From assembly GCF_002943425.1 (NCBI RefSeq), contig NZ_PTRA01000001.1:1426001-1490000 (forward strand): 64,000 nucleotides of DNA. The letters run 5' to 3'. A program made the position numbers and the translations under genes. Position 1 is the first letter of the stretch. The number at the start of each line of letters is the position of its first letter. Under the pieces are notes generated by a model. The model had not been told where the DNA came from, searched no databases, and worked only from the letters and a program-made list of their open reading frames with translations. The stretch comes from Siphonobacter curvatus (GTDB lineage Bacteria > Bacteroidota > Bacteroidia > Cytophagales > Spirosomataceae). Below, piece after piece: positions 43,034 to 52,998 of this stretch.

Positions 43034-44443
43034 TTATTCTTTTTTATACTGCTCAATAATCTTGAACAATGCTTTCTGGGTTTCTAGATTCGTGAAGTAC
43101 TCAAACAACATAATGTGCATGTCGTAATTGAGCGTCAGGGCCGTTTCCAGGTATAAGAAGGCTTCCCGGAATTTACCGGCGTGAATCAGGTAAACTGTAA
43201 GCTGGTAGTATAATTCTGCTTCATCGGGGCATTCATCCAGAGCTTGCATGATGATGTCAGTTGCTCGTTCAAAATCGCCCTGTTCGTAATACAGAATCGA
43301 CCATTTTACCCAGATCTCTACGTCTTCGGGGGCTACTTCTACGCCAGCCCGGTACGCTTCTTCAGAGGAAATGGCATTGCCGATACGCTGTTCGGTTTCA
43401 GCAACGGCCAGCCAGTAATCCGCATTTTTTTTGTTCAGGTTTAAAGCTTTTCGCAAAAAATGCAGCGCCTGAAACCACTTGTTCATTTCGTACAAACATA
43501 CACCGACGCCGTACCAGCCTTCGTCCCAAAGCGGGTCGAGCTGAATGGATTCCTTGTAATGTTTGATGGCCTCTTCGTAATTCAGCTGTTTTTCCAGACT
43601 GGCCGCCAAGCAGCAGATCGTCTCCGGGGTCGGTTCTTCGCACGTAAGCGTTTTTTCGTACGCCTCCTGAGCTTCCTGATACCGCTCCAGATTCATGTAC
43701 GTATTACCGAGATTGTAGTACGCCGACGCGAAATTCTTCTTCAGGTACGTGGCATACTCATAGGCTTCAGCAGCTTCATCGTAGCGTTCAAGCTTTGAAT
43801 AGGCGATACCCAGGTTGTACCAGGCATTATACGAAGAAGGATCACGATCGGTAAAAGCCAAGTAATACGGCAGACTCTCTTCGAGCTTGCCCAACTGATC
43901 CAGGCAGTTTGCCAGCTCATACAGAGCATTTTCATTGCTCAGATCGCCATGTACGGCTTGCTGATAATGCTCAATGGCTTCTTCAAATTTTCCCCACTGC
44001 TGGTAAGCTAGTCCCAGGTGGTAATGCACTTCATCTTTTTCCTCGGCATAATCGAGGACTTCCTTGAGCATTTCGATGGCATGCTCATAGTCGCCGATGA
44101 GCCCATAGACTGTGCTGCGTAAGTAAAAAATATCTAAGTCGTGGGGATTGAAAAGGGCGGCACGTTCGAGCAAATCCAAGGCTTCGTCGTACCGTTGAAA
44201 ATTGGCCATAATCTGGGCCTGATTCAGCATCAATTCCAACGAGTAAGGATACTGAGATAAACCGTATTCGCAGGCTTTTAAAGCATCTTCTAATTTTCCC
44301 TCTTCTAAATAATGTTCGACGATTTGTTCATACGTATCCAGATCGAAGAACGAATCCTCCCGGTTCTGCAACATTTTTTCGAATCGCTTCACAGAGTCAT
44401 GGGTGGCTTCCGGGCGGTCGTCGAATTCAGGTTGTTCCATCAT
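43034..44443 (-). CDS. Tetratricopeptide-repeat protein
   Basis: 469 residues from the ATG at 44443; a longer in-frame start is rejected since it would include the promoter. The protein is built almost wholly of TPR units (about eleven to twelve of 34 residues; for example YNAWYNLGIAYSKLERYDEAAEAYEYA and SAYYNLGNTYMNLERYQEAQEAYEKT regions). No signal peptide or membrane segment. TPR arrays hold protein partners; none can be named here. Confidence 0.9.
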   Translation of the reverse strand: MMEQPEFDDRPEATHDSVKRFEKMLQNREDSFFDLDTYEQIVEHYLEEGKLEDALKACEYGLSQYPYSLELMLNQAQIMANFQRYDEALDLLERAALFNPHDLDIFYLRSTVYGLIGDYEHAIEMLKEVLDYAEEKDEVHYHLGLAYQQWGKFEEAIEHYQQAVHGDLSNENALYELANCLDQLGKLEESLPYYLAFTDRDPSSYNAWYNLGIAYSKLERYDEAAEAYEYATYLKKNFASAYYNLGNTYMNLERYQEAQEAYEKTLTCEEPTPETICCLAASLEKQLNYEEAIKHYKESIQLDPLWDEGWYGVGVCLYEMNKWFQALHFLRKALNLNKKNADYWLAVAETEQRIGNAISSEEAYRAGVEVAPEDVEIWVKWSILYYEQGDFERATDIIMQALDECPDEAELYYQLTVYLIHAGKFREAFLYLETALTLNYDMHIMLFEYFTNLETQKALFKIIEQYKKE

Positions 44444-44462
44444 AAGGCAACGGGTGTAATGG

Positions 44463-44493
44463 CAAACGTAATCCCGGTTTGATGCGTAACAAA
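44463..44493 (-). promoter_or_regulatory. Bacteroidota-type promoter of TPR gene
   Basis: Minus strand: TTTG (44490-44493), 19-base spacer, TACGTTTG (44463-44470), 20 bases before the ATG. Textbook TTTG-N19-TAnnTTTG and the basis for choosing the short start. Confidence 0.85.
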
Positions 44494-44762
44494 GCAAGCT
44501 TTGGTGTACGAATCAATACTATACTAAAGTTGGGTACGTCTATTGGTTTTCATGTTAAGGAACATTCTAAGATAACTAGAAAATTCCATTTCCCCAATCC
44601 TTGTTTGAAAATGTTGACCAGATTGTGAGTGTATTTACGGGTGAACCCCTTCATTAATTACAGGTACTTTTTCGTAAAAACTTGGTTTGAAGGCGATTAG
44701 ATTGAGATTTGATAAGAAAACGAAGCCTTGATTTTGTACCGTTAGGTCAAGTCAGAACACAA

Positions 44763-44790
44763 AAAAGCCCGTCTAGAAGGACGGGCTTTT
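44763..44790 (-). terminator. Terminator of DUF2723 gene
   Basis: AAAAGCCCGTC (44763-44773) pairs with GACGGGCTTTT (44780-44790), loop TAGAAG; A run on plus gives the T tail on minus. Confidence 0.92.
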
Positions 44791-44807
44791 CGTTACGCAT
44801 GAAACGT

Positions 44808-47800
44808 TTATTCAGCTCCGCTACCATCGTCGAGGCGATTGCCCAAACGTTGATACTGACGGTTGAAAATGGCTTCGTATTTGTTAGCCTCTGCTTCGAG
44901 TTTGGCATCGTGCAATTGCTGGACAACCAGATTCATCTGATACAGGTTTACCCGAATATCCTGACTGTCGCCATTGGATTCAATGTAGTAGTTCAGGTTT
45001 TCGTCGGATCGTTTCATGATCAGTTCCGCCATTTGCAAAGCTTTCGCTTTTTCGCCTACGGAAATCAGTGGTCCGATGAAACTTACTGAAATCTGATCGT
45101 AGGGAATGGCTTTATCCGGAATGGCTTCCAGGCAGCGATTCAGTACTGTTTTCGCCTGAGCTAGTTTGCCTTCCTGAATCAGTTGCGTAGCGAGTCGGTA
45201 GAACGCAATCCGGGCCGATACCGTCGGGGCTCCCCGGTAGGTTTCGTCGTAGTACACGTTCGGATTGTTCATTTCCCGCCAGGCCATTTTCGTCATCATG
45301 TTTTTGTACATGATATCGGAGTTAACAAAGCCATCGCGGGCACCGGGTACCTTGAAGGGCATAAGTCGGTAGGCGTATCCTTCGAGTTGCAAAAACTCCT
45401 TCAGACCCAGGTAACTCTGCGAACCCAGTGTAGAAGCGAAGTACACCGGACGTTCAAAGTTATTGTGAGCAATGATGTCGAGCTGAATCAGTTCGGGTTT
45501 CGTGATGTCGTTCTGACCGAAACTCCAATTCATCCGATCGCCGGGCAGTAAGGATTCGAACTCTTTAGAAACCAGGCCGGATTGACGAATTTTCGTCGTA
45601 TCCAGTTTCAGCGAAAAGACGGAGGAAGGCAGCACGTTCATCTGTCCTAGGGTTGTTTGCACCTGAATCGCGGGATTGTTCTGCTTCACCAACTGAATGT
45701 ACTCCTGAAGGTCAATACCGTCCTTCACGTTCGGGTTTTCCGAGAACGGAATCTGATCGTTAATACCCGTCCGGAAATTGTCCATTTCCAGTGAAATCGG
45801 AAGCGGTTTCGATTCGTACGTCTGCCGCTTCATCTGATCAATGTACCAGTCTGTACCCAGCAGTGAAAGGTTACATACCCGAACATCGGTCCGGAACCCT
45901 TCTACCTCCTGTACGTACCAGAGCGGGAACGTATCATTGTCCCCACCCGTGAACAGAATGGCATTGGGAGCACAGGAACTTAGCATGTTCTTGGCAAAGT
46001 CTACGGAGTGCCAGCGGTTGGAACGGTCGTGATTATCCCAGCTCTTCGCACCCATCATGACGGGTACACCCAAGGAAAGCACGCTGGCGAGTACGCCGGC
46101 GGTAACCGTGTTCTTGGAAACTCTACTTAGAAACTGCTGCAAGGCCAGTACGCCTAATCCCGCCCAGAGAGCAAAGAAATAGAACGAACCTACGTAAATG
46201 TAATCCCGTTCGCGGGGCTCGGTAGGGGGGGAGTTAAGGAATACTACCAGTGCCAGACCCGTCATCAGGAAGCTGATCGCCACGACAAGCCAATCTTTTT
46301 CGCGTTTGGTGAACTGGATAAAGAAGCCCAGCAGACCCAGAATCAGCGGCAGGAAATAGAAATTATCGTGGGCTTTATTATTCTTAATGCTTTCGGGCAG
46401 AGCCGCTTTATTACTAGGACGAGGCATCCAATCCGCCCATTCGTAGTCACTCTCCCGGCCCGCGAAATTCCACATGAAATACCGCATGTACATGAAGCCC
46501 ATCTGGCGGCTAAACATATAGCCAATGTTTTGCCCAAACGTAGGTTTTACGTACCGGGATTGATCGCTAGGATCACGGGGCAGACCCAGAATCGAGGCGT
46601 ACAGTTGAGCATGACCCGGCTGTTGCGACCATAAACGGGGCAATACCATTTGCTGATCTTTTTCCCAAACGTACTCGGGCTTGTAGTCATAAATTTTATA
46701 CTGACCACCTTCCATTTTGTACATCGGATCGCCACGGCGAATGTCTGTAACGCGAGCCGTAAAGAGCGGTCCGTACGTCAACGAGCGACTACCGTACTGC
46801 TCGCGACGGAGGTAGCTGAGGTAGTTGATGGCATCCGAAGGATTGTTCTCATTGATGGGTGGATTGTAGTTCGCTCGTACTAGAGCCTGTGTATAGGAGA
46901 GATAGCCAATCAGTACGAAAGCCAGCGAAAGCAAGGCCGTACTCAACACGGGATTCTTCTTTTTCTGAGCAAACCAAACCCCATAAATGACGGCTCCGAA
47001 AAACACGATGACGAAGAAAATAACACCCGAGTTGTAGGGCAGCCCGAAGGAGTTAACGAAGAGTTTTTCGATCGAAAAGGCCATAGCGGGAATACCCGGA
47101 ATGATACCGGCGTTAATGATTCCCAGGATGACTACGCCAATGATCAAGGCCACAATACCGCCGATAAGCGTCGGATTCTGCTTCTTTTTAAAATAGTAGA
47201 TCAAAGCCAGAGCGGGCAAGGTTACCAGGTTCAGCAAGTGAATACCGATGGAAAGACCCGTCAGATAGGCAATTAAAATGATCCAGCGATTGGCTTTTGA
47301 TTCATCTTCAATAAGTTCCCAGCGATACATCGCCCAGAATACCAAAGCAGTAAAGAACGATGACATGGCATATACCTCGGCCTCCACGGCGGAAAACCAG
47401 AACGTATCGCTAAAGGTATAAATCAATGAACCGACTAATCCGGCACCCAGTACACCAATAGACTCGCCAAGCGTAAGAGTATCCGCCGACTTCGCTACGA
47501 TTTTGCGTCCCAGCATCGTTAACGTCCAGAACATGAACAGAATCGTAAAGGCACTCGCCAGTACGGACATCATGTTTACCCAGTAGGCGACCCGGGTTAC
47601 ATCGCTACCGGCCAGCAGCGAGAACATCCGGCCAATCAGCAAAAAGATGGGGGCTCCCGGTGGGTGCGGGACTTGTAATTTGAATGCACAGGCAATGAAC
47701 TCACCACAATCCCAGAAACTGGCCGTCTCTTCGACGGTCATAGCGTAGGTGAATAAAGCAATGGCGAAGACACTCCAACCCAGTAGGTTATTGATCCGCT

Positions 47801-47813
47801 GGAAATTTTTCAT
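44808..47813 (-). CDS. DUF2723 polytopic membrane protein (GT-C/O-mannosyltransferase-like)
   Basis: 1001 residues. About ten membrane helices in residues 10-330 and three to four more around 490-575; a long soluble C-terminal part (about 600-1001) is periplasmic and ends in helical repeats. The DUF2723 hallmark follows helix one: FWDCGEFIACAFKLQVPHPPGAP, with the Asp/Glu typical of lipid-linked-sugar-dependent transferases. Proteins of this family in Bacteroidota are linked to protein O-glycosylation, by family knowledge; the substrate here is unknown. Single gene with own terminator. Confidence 0.9.
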   Translation of the reverse strand: MKNFQRINNLLGWSVFAIALFTYAMTVEETASFWDCGEFIACAFKLQVPHPPGAPIFLLIGRMFSLLAGSDVTRVAYWVNMMSVLASAFTILFMFWTLTMLGRKIVAKSADTLTLGESIGVLGAGLVGSLIYTFSDTFWFSAVEAEVYAMSSFFTALVFWAMYRWELIEDESKANRWIILIAYLTGLSIGIHLLNLVTLPALALIYYFKKKQNPTLIGGIVALIIGVVILGIINAGIIPGIPAMAFSIEKLFVNSFGLPYNSGVIFFVIVFFGAVIYGVWFAQKKKNPVLSTALLSLAFVLIGYLSYTQALVRANYNPPINENNPSDAINYLSYLRREQYGSRSLTYGPLFTARVTDIRRGDPMYKMEGGQYKIYDYKPEYVWEKDQQMVLPRLWSQQPGHAQLYASILGLPRDPSDQSRYVKPTFGQNIGYMFSRQMGFMYMRYFMWNFAGRESDYEWADWMPRPSNKAALPESIKNNKAHDNFYFLPLILGLLGFFIQFTKREKDWLVVAISFLMTGLALVVFLNSPPTEPRERDYIYVGSFYFFALWAGLGVLALQQFLSRVSKNTVTAGVLASVLSLGVPVMMGAKSWDNHDRSNRWHSVDFAKNMLSSCAPNAILFTGGDNDTFPLWYVQEVEGFRTDVRVCNLSLLGTDWYIDQMKRQTYESKPLPISLEMDNFRTGINDQIPFSENPNVKDGIDLQEYIQLVKQNNPAIQVQTTLGQMNVLPSSVFSLKLDTTKIRQSGLVSKEFESLLPGDRMNWSFGQNDITKPELIQLDIIAHNNFERPVYFASTLGSQSYLGLKEFLQLEGYAYRLMPFKVPGARDGFVNSDIMYKNMMTKMAWREMNNPNVYYDETYRGAPTVSARIAFYRLATQLIQEGKLAQAKTVLNRCLEAIPDKAIPYDQISVSFIGPLISVGEKAKALQMAELIMKRSDENLNYYIESNGDSQDIRVNLYQMNLVVQQLHDAKLEAEANKYEAIFNRQYQRLGNRLDDGSGAE

Positions 47814-48168
47814 GAAGTAGTTTTATGCTAAATAATCTAATTCGGGTGATGGTTGTAGGGAAAAGATCAGCCAAAAATAGCAAAAAGCCTCCGACCCAGG
47901 GGGTAGGAGGCGTTAAAATCTGTTAAGCTCCCTTGAGAAGTAAGGTTTTTACCGACATTTGCGGGTCAGTAACCAGCAGAGTGTAAAGACCTTACCCGCT
48001 AGGATTCTTTTTCAGGCTTTAGCCTTTTCGAAAAAGATATTTATTGAAAACGCACATTTCGTACCTGTATGAGGATGATCTTAGCTAACCGCTTTAACGG
48101 ATGGATTGTCAAAGATTCATCTGTAACAACCTCAGATAACGAACGAAAGACCCGCCAAGCAGACCAGT
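47814..48168. other. Gap between DUF2723 and ABC permease genes
   Basis: 355 bases. A minus-strand TATTTTTG element (CAAAAATA at 47872-47879) may be the -7 box for the DUF2723 gene; it abuts the terminator of the ABC operon (47882-47911). The remainder (47920-48168) shows no gene; a short open frame at 48069 is not supported. Confidence 0.55.
47882..47911 (-). terminator. Terminator of ABC exporter operon
   Basis: GCCTCC (47887-47892) pairs with GGAGGC (47906-47911); A run at 47882-47886 gives the T tail on the minus strand. It lies about 260 bases beyond the permease stop. Confidence 0.7.
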
Positions 48169-49500
48169 TTAAGCTTTATAAAACACCCATTTCGATAGCT
48201 CCTTCAGAGTTACTTTCTTCCCGTACATCAGAATACCCACCCGGTAAATACGCGAAGCCAGCCAGGTGGTAAACACAAAGCCAACGACCAGTAAGACCAT
48301 CGATAGGCCCAATTCCCACCATTCTACCCCAAACGGTACGCGGGCCATCATGTTGATGGGTGAGGTAAAGGGAATAATGGACGCCCAGAAAGCTACTTTA
48401 CTGTCGGGTTCGTTCACGACAAAGTTCATGAGCATCATACTGATGATGAGCGGAATGGTAACCGGAAAAATGAGCTGCTGCCCTTCCTGCGGGCTCTCGA
48501 CGGCCGAACCTACGGCCGCAAACAGCGAGCTGTAGAACAAATAGCCTCCCAAGTAATAGAACAAAAACAAACTCAAAATTTTTACCCAGGGCAGGGTCCC
48601 CATGGAATCCATGAGGCCCATCACTTTCGAGCCCGGACCGGCTTCGCTCATTTGTTTAACGGCGGCTTCTACCTGTTGCTGACTGGCCTTGCTGCTGAGT
48701 TCGGTTTTCGCTTTTGCTTCCAATTTGGATTTAAGTAGGGTAGAGGTTACGCTCGAAATCGAAACCGTCAGTACAATCCACAGTAAAAATTGCGTTAAGC
48801 CGACCAATCCCACACCCAGGATTTTTCCAAGCATGAGTTCCGAAGGGCGTACCGAAGAGACAATGACTTCCACAATCCGGTTGCTCTTTTCTTCGATGAC
48901 CCCATTCATTACCTGCGATCCTGAAATGAAGACAATGAAATACAGCAGGATGGATACGACATAGCCCAAACCCATAGCTACGCCCGCATGACTGGATTTT
49001 TCTTCCCCTTCTTCCAGACTATAGGTTTCGGCGTTGACATTTACCCGGTTGTCTTCAATGACTTGGGTGTCAATACCCGCCCGCTTGAGTCGCTGGTTAC
49101 GGACTTCGGTTTGAACAATGCTTTCGATATCGTTCTCCAGACTCAGACTCACGTTCTTTTCGGAGAAAATCTGTAAGCCATTTGGATGATCAATGATGTC
49201 GCGGGGAATGAATACCAGAGCCGCAACCTTGCTGCTTTTTAAATCAGTTTTGGCTTTGGTAAGGGGCGTTTTTTTGAAAGCAAACTGGTAGTCTTTTCCG
49301 TTTTTGAAGCGTTGCTGAAACAGCCCCGATTCATCAATAATTTCAACCGTTTTCTGATCGCTACCCGCAAAAAACAGGAGGGCCGGAATGGCGTAGATGG
49401 CCGTAATCAGAATAGGAGTAAGTAGCGTTGTGATCCAGAAGGACTTTTTCCGAACGCGGGTTAAGTATTCTCGCTGGAGGATTAGTAAAATCTTATTCAT
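48169..49500 (-). CDS. ABC-2 type exporter permease (NatB-like)
   Basis: 443 residues. One N-terminal membrane helix (about 20-45), a large periplasmic part (about 46-175, ending EEGEEKSSHAG), then five to six helices. YVVSILLYFIVFISGSQVMNGVIEEKSNRIVEVIVSSVRP is the conserved segment of NatB/ABC-2 permeases. Coupled with the ATPase gene 14 bases upstream. It exports an unknown substrate (sodium, drug or lipid are all possible in this family). Confidence 0.88.
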   Translation of the reverse strand: MNKILLILQREYLTRVRKKSFWITTLLTPILITAIYAIPALLFFAGSDQKTVEIIDESGLFQQRFKNGKDYQFAFKKTPLTKAKTDLKSSKVAALVFIPRDIIDHPNGLQIFSEKNVSLSLENDIESIVQTEVRNQRLKRAGIDTQVIEDNRVNVNAETYSLEEGEEKSSHAGVAMGLGYVVSILLYFIVFISGSQVMNGVIEEKSNRIVEVIVSSVRPSELMLGKILGVGLVGLTQFLLWIVLTVSISSVTSTLLKSKLEAKAKTELSSKASQQQVEAAVKQMSEAGPGSKVMGLMDSMGTLPWVKILSLFLFYYLGGYLFYSSLFAAVGSAVESPQEGQQLIFPVTIPLIISMMLMNFVVNEPDSKVAFWASIIPFTSPINMMARVPFGVEWWELGLSMVLLVVGFVFTTWLASRIYRVGILMYGKKVTLKELSKWVFYKA

Positions 49501-49514
49501 AGCAACAGGATCGG

Positions 49515-50444
49515 TTAAGGAATTAAGGCTTGGGTTGGCGTTTCACCCACGACTTGAATAAAAATATCATTGAAGGAAGGTACATGCTCACTGAATTGCT
49601 TGAGTTCTACCTGAGCAATCAACTGGGTCAGTAAGTCATTGACGTGCCCTCCCGGTAAGATACGAACCTGCGAGCGGTACACACCGGGTTCCACTTCCGC
49701 GGACGAGATCAGCTCATAATACGCCGATAGGATCAGTGAACCCGCGTATTCAATCGTATAAGTCTGATCCATGAATTGCCGCTTGATGGCTCGTTTATCG
49801 CCCTTCAGCACGACCTGCGAACGATTAATCAGAGCAATTTGATCACACAGCTCTTCCACGGATTCCATGCGGTGCGTAGAGAAGATGATGGTGGCTCCCT
49901 TCGCTTTTAGTTCCAGAATTTCGTCTTTGAGCAGGTTGGCGTTGATCGGATCGAAGCCCGAAAAAGGTTCATCGAGGATAATCAACTTTGGGTCGTGGAC
50001 GATGGTAGCAATGAACTGACATTTCTGAGCCATCCCTTTCGAAAGGTCTTCCACCTTTTTATCCCACCAGTCGCGAATGTCAAACTTGATGAACCATTGC
50101 TTGAGTCGTTCTGTGGCTTCGCGTTGCGAAAGACCTTTCAGGCGGGCCAGGTAAATGAGCTGATCACCCACCTTCATTTTCTTGTACAAGCCGCGTTCCT
50201 CCGGCAGGTAACCAATGTCGGCAATGTGTTTGGGTTGCAGGGGTTCACCATGCAGCAGAATTTCGCCTTCATCGGGAGCCGTGATCTGATTGATGATACG
50301 GATGAGTGAAGTTTTACCGGCTCCATTGGGACCCAGTAAACCAAAAATGCAGCCTTGTGGAATGGAAAGCGATACATCGTTGAGAGCCGTATGGGTCGCG
50401 TAACGTTTTACCACATGACGGGCTTCGAGTAAGGGTTGACTCAT
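49515..50444 (-). CDS. ABC transporter ATP-binding protein (NatA-like)
   Basis: 309 residues from the ATG at 50444 (MSQPLLEARHVVKRY); a longer start is not family-like. Walker A GPNGAGKT (38-45), signature VEDLSKGMAQK (about 131-141, Met in place of the usual Gln/Gly), Walker B LIILDEP (154-160), then H-loop STHRMESVEELCD. A C-terminal domain of about 80 residues follows the nucleotide-binding domain, as in ABC-A exporters. Forms the exporter with the downstream permease. Confidence 0.92.
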   Translation of the reverse strand: MSQPLLEARHVVKRYATHTALNDVSLSIPQGCIFGLLGPNGAGKTSLIRIINQITAPDEGEILLHGEPLQPKHIADIGYLPEERGLYKKMKVGDQLIYLARLKGLSQREATERLKQWFIKFDIRDWWDKKVEDLSKGMAQKCQFIATIVHDPKLIILDEPFSGFDPINANLLKDEILELKAKGATIIFSTHRMESVEELCDQIALINRSQVVLKGDKRAIKRQFMDQTYTIEYAGSLILSAYYELISSAEVEPGVYRSQVRILPGGHVNDLLTQLIAQVELKQFSEHVPSFNDIFIQVVGETPTQALIP

Positions 50445-50590
50445 TCGGATCGTAAGTTGATGGACAAGCGGAGAAATGAATGTAAGATATACAATTCCCA
50501 AGGGAACGTTGTCATGGTCAAAGGATACTTACAAAACTGCACGATTGGAGAAGGTTCGTTGCCAAAAACTACACAAACGGCTTAAAACGC

Positions 50591-50628
50591 AAATCAGCCC
50601 CTGATTCTACGTGAACAGGGGCTGATTT
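50591..50628 (-). terminator. Terminator of small membrane protein gene
   Basis: Perfect arms AAATCAGCCCCTG (50591-50603) and CAGGGGCTGATTT (50616-50628). It follows the stop of the 147-residue gene on the minus strand. Confidence 0.85.
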
Positions 50629-50649
50629 CTTACACAAAAAGAGCGTGAA

Positions 50650-51093
50650 TTAGTAGTAACGTTCCCGAATTTGAAAGAGAATCCAGAGTTCAACACCCGC
50701 GAAAACGACGGCAAAAATAAGGCCGCCCGTACCCCAGGGCATATTTAGTAAAGCTGATAAAACACTAAAAGTGACGGCAACCAGTACAGAGAAGTACAAA
50801 AAATTCCAGCCTTTGCGGCGGTTGCTACGAAGGGGACTAAACGCCATCAGCATCAGGACTGATTCGATAATGTTACCAATCACGTCGAGGTATACCGAAG
50901 AGGTCATCCCGTAGGAACGGGCAAAGGAGTTCTGATACGTTGGAATGAGCGAAGCCAACCCCAGAATGCCGTTGATCAGGGCCAACCAAGGCATAATCTG
51001 TACAAAAATTTCTTTAACGTTAAAGGGAATGGTAGGTAAGGTTCGCAAAAAGAAACCTTCCAGCTGAGCTTCCAGTGGTAGTTTTGCAGGCAT
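50650..51093 (-). CDS. Small four-helix membrane protein, unknown
   Basis: 147 residues with four hydrophobic segments (about 28-48, 60-82, 95-115, 120-142) and a short cytoplasmic start. A conserved-looking FSPLRSNRRKGWNFLYFS loop separates helices two and three. Single gene with own terminator, upstream of the divergently read symporter. Resembles uncharacterised Bacteroidota membrane proteins; no function can be given. Confidence 0.65.
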   Translation of the reverse strand: MPAKLPLEAQLEGFFLRTLPTIPFNVKEIFVQIMPWLALINGILGLASLIPTYQNSFARSYGMTSSVYLDVIGNIIESVLMLMAFSPLRSNRRKGWNFLYFSVLVAVTFSVLSALLNMPWGTGGLIFAVVFAGVELWILFQIRERYY

Positions 51094-51321
51094 ATAATGG
51101 CGACTATTGGCAGTGAAGGATGTGCTCCGGAATCACGTCTCAATTCTACGAGAAAGTAGGTAACTTTCAAATGAATTGGTCTAAAAAGGGCTTCTATTTG
51201 ACGAGTTTTTTTGTACTTTTTGCGAAAAATACCCGTTTACTCTGATAAATTCTGGCTATCGGACCCGCTATCTTTACCCAGTGGGCGAAGACTCCATCGT
51301 TGTTTTACCTGAATTTTCTTT

Positions 51322-52596
51322 ATGAAACTTTCCATTACCTGGCGAATTTTTATCGGTTTAGTGTTAGGCGTAATTGTGGGATATGTGGTGCATATGTCCT
51401 ACGATTCAGGCAGCCCAGCCGATCAGGAAACCCTGGCTACCTGGAGCAAAAACCTGCAGATCATTAGCAAGGTTTTTCTGCGGATGATTAAAATGATTAT
51501 TGGTCCACTAGTTTTTTCCATGCTGGTGGTAGGCATTGCTAAGCTCGGCGATTTTAAGATGGTAGGCCGGATTGGTGGAAAAACGTTGGGCTACTTTCTG
51601 TTTGCTACTATTCTTTCTCTGCTGACGGGTCTGGCCGTCGTTAATGTACTCAAGCCCGGAAAAGTCATGCAGTTGCCTTTACCGGCTACCGGCACCGATA
51701 CGGGTATTGAAGCGAAGAAATTTTCCCTGGAATCGTTCATGTACCACATTTTCCCGCAGAGCATCATCGAGTCGATGGCGGGTAATGAGATTCTACAAAT
51801 TGTGGTATTCTCGATCTTCTTCGGTATTGCAACCGCCGCCATTGGTGATGCGGGCAAAGTCGTTGTGAAGGGTCTGGATGCGGTCTCACACGTCATGTTC
51901 AAGATTGTTTCCTACGTCATGAACTTTGCTCCATTCGGCGTATTTGGGGCTATTGCAGCCGTAGTGGCTACCGAAGGGTTAGGCATTTTTGCCGGATACG
52001 CGTATCTGATCTTCAGTTTCTTCCTGGGGCTGGCCTTCTTCGTATTCATCGTACTCTGGATTATCTGTCTCGTAAACAAGATCCCGTACTTTAAACTATT
52101 AAGTCTGGTAAAAGATCCAGCTCTGCTGACCTTCAGTACCGCTAGTTCCGAAGCCTCCATGCCCCAGACAATTGAAGCCTTGAAGAAATACGGTTGTTCC
52201 GAAAAGATCATCAGCTTCGTATTGCCACTGGGCTATTCTTTCAATCTCGACGGTTCGATGATGTACATGACTTTCGCTACGGCTTTCATTGCCCAGGCCT
52301 ACGGGAAGGATTTATCGACGGCTCAACAACTTACGATGCTGGCTACGCTAATGCTAAGTAGCAAAGGAATTGCGGGCGTTCCCCGTGCTTCGCTGGTGAT
52401 CATTGCCGGAACCATGACGATGTTTGATTTGCCCATCGAGGGTTTGGCCCTACTGCTGGGAATCGATCAGATTCTGGACATGGGACGTTCTGCTACCTCG
52501 GTGATTGGGAATGCCGTAGCTACGGCAGTCGTATCTAAATGGGAGGGAGAGTTGGATTTACGGAAATTACATTCCTCCGAAGAATTGTCCGTTTAG
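51322..52596 (+). CDS. Dicarboxylate/amino acid:cation symporter (SDF family)
   Basis: 424 residues, full family length. Eight membrane helices and two re-entrant loops. Diagnostic segments: LTFSTASSEASMPQTIEAL (Ser-rich hairpin one), LDGSMMYMTFATAFIAQAYG (NxDG-type helix seven region), SKGIAGVPRASLVIIA (hairpin two) and DMGRSATSVIGNAVATAVVSK (helix eight). It imports glutamate, aspartate or C4-dicarboxylates with sodium or protons; substrate not determinable by eye. Near-consensus promoter TATCTTTA lies about 50 bases upstream. Confidence 0.92.
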   Translation: MKLSITWRIFIGLVLGVIVGYVVHMSYDSGSPADQETLATWSKNLQIISKVFLRMIKMIIGPLVFSMLVVGIAKLGDFKMVGRIGGKTLGYFLFATILSLLTGLAVVNVLKPGKVMQLPLPATGTDTGIEAKKFSLESFMYHIFPQSIIESMAGNEILQIVVFSIFFGIATAAIGDAGKVVVKGLDAVSHVMFKIVSYVMNFAPFGVFGAIAAVVATEGLGIFAGYAYLIFSFFLGLAFFVFIVLWIICLVNKIPYFKLLSLVKDPALLTFSTASSEASMPQTIEALKKYGCSEKIISFVLPLGYSFNLDGSMMYMTFATAFIAQAYGKDLSTAQQLTMLATLMLSSKGIAGVPRASLVIIAGTMTMFDLPIEGLALLLGIDQILDMGRSATSVIGNAVATAVVSKWEGELDLRKLHSSEELSV

Positions 52597-52614
52597 CCCC
52601 AGGCTATGCAACAA

Positions 52615-52642
52615 AAAAAGGAGCCTCATGAGGCTCCTTTTT
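52615..52642. terminator. Bidirectional terminator
   Basis: AAAAAGGAGCCTC (52615-52627) pairs with GAGGCTCCTTTTT (52630-52642), two-base loop. Serves the symporter and the convergent small gene. Confidence 0.93.
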
Positions 52643-52662
52643 CGTTTATAGGCACGGTGTCT

Positions 52663-52998
52663 TTATTGACCAATGGCATCACTGCCGCCCAGAGCTCCTT
52701 TTCGCATGTCCAGTTTTTGAATCAAATCAGCGGAGAGGGGTTCTGAGTAAGGACCGTAGGCCATCACCAGCACACCTTTTTTGCCATCTTTGGATTCAAT
52801 CGCGTATACCGCTGACATATCACCTGGATCAGTAATGCCTTCAAAACGATACGCTTCTACGACTTCAAAGTCTTCGGGGTGCAAAACCATCCCTAGTGAT
52901 GCATAATTCAGGGCTCCATTTTCAATACTGAAGCTTTCCGTATAGCCCTTGGCTGCTAATGCGTTGATAGCCTCGGTTTCGGTGGTGTATTCATCCAT
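52663..52998 (-). CDS. Small conserved Bacteroidota protein, unknown
   Basis: 111 residues, soluble and acidic. Pattern EYTTETEAINALAAKGYTESF, LHPEDFEVVEAYRFEGITDPGD, VYAIESKDGKKGVLVMAYGPYS is conserved in many Bacteroidota; such proteins sometimes carry the name phosphoribosylpyrophosphate synthetase in databases (from memory), but the protein is far too short and has no PRPP-loop, so that name is unsupported. Convergent with the symporter. Confidence 0.7.
   Translation of the reverse strand: MDEYTTETEAINALAAKGYTESFSIENGALNYASLGMVLHPEDFEVVEAYRFEGITDPGDMSAVYAIESKDGKKGVLVMAYGPYSEPLSADLIQKLDMRKGALGGSDAIGQ

Larger units (their letters stand above)
44444..44807. other. Gap between TPR gene and DUF2723 gene
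   Basis: 364 bases. The left end holds the TPR promoter (44463-44493), the right end the terminator of the DUF2723 gene (44763-44790). The AT-rich middle (44500-44750) shows no gene or repeat. Confidence 0.6.

Noticed and set aside
42752-43087. 111-codon plus-strand open frame between radical SAM and TPR genes
   Set aside because: Runs through a perfect intrinsic terminator and into the end of the TPR gene; no domain or promoter.
48069-48272. 67-codon plus-strand open frame
   Set aside because: Overlaps the end of the ABC permease gene antisense and shows no protein-like pattern.
52663-52998. Phosphoribosylpyrophosphate synthetase
   Set aside because: The 111-residue protein lacks the PRPP-binding loop and is about a third of the enzyme's length; the database-style name is not supported.
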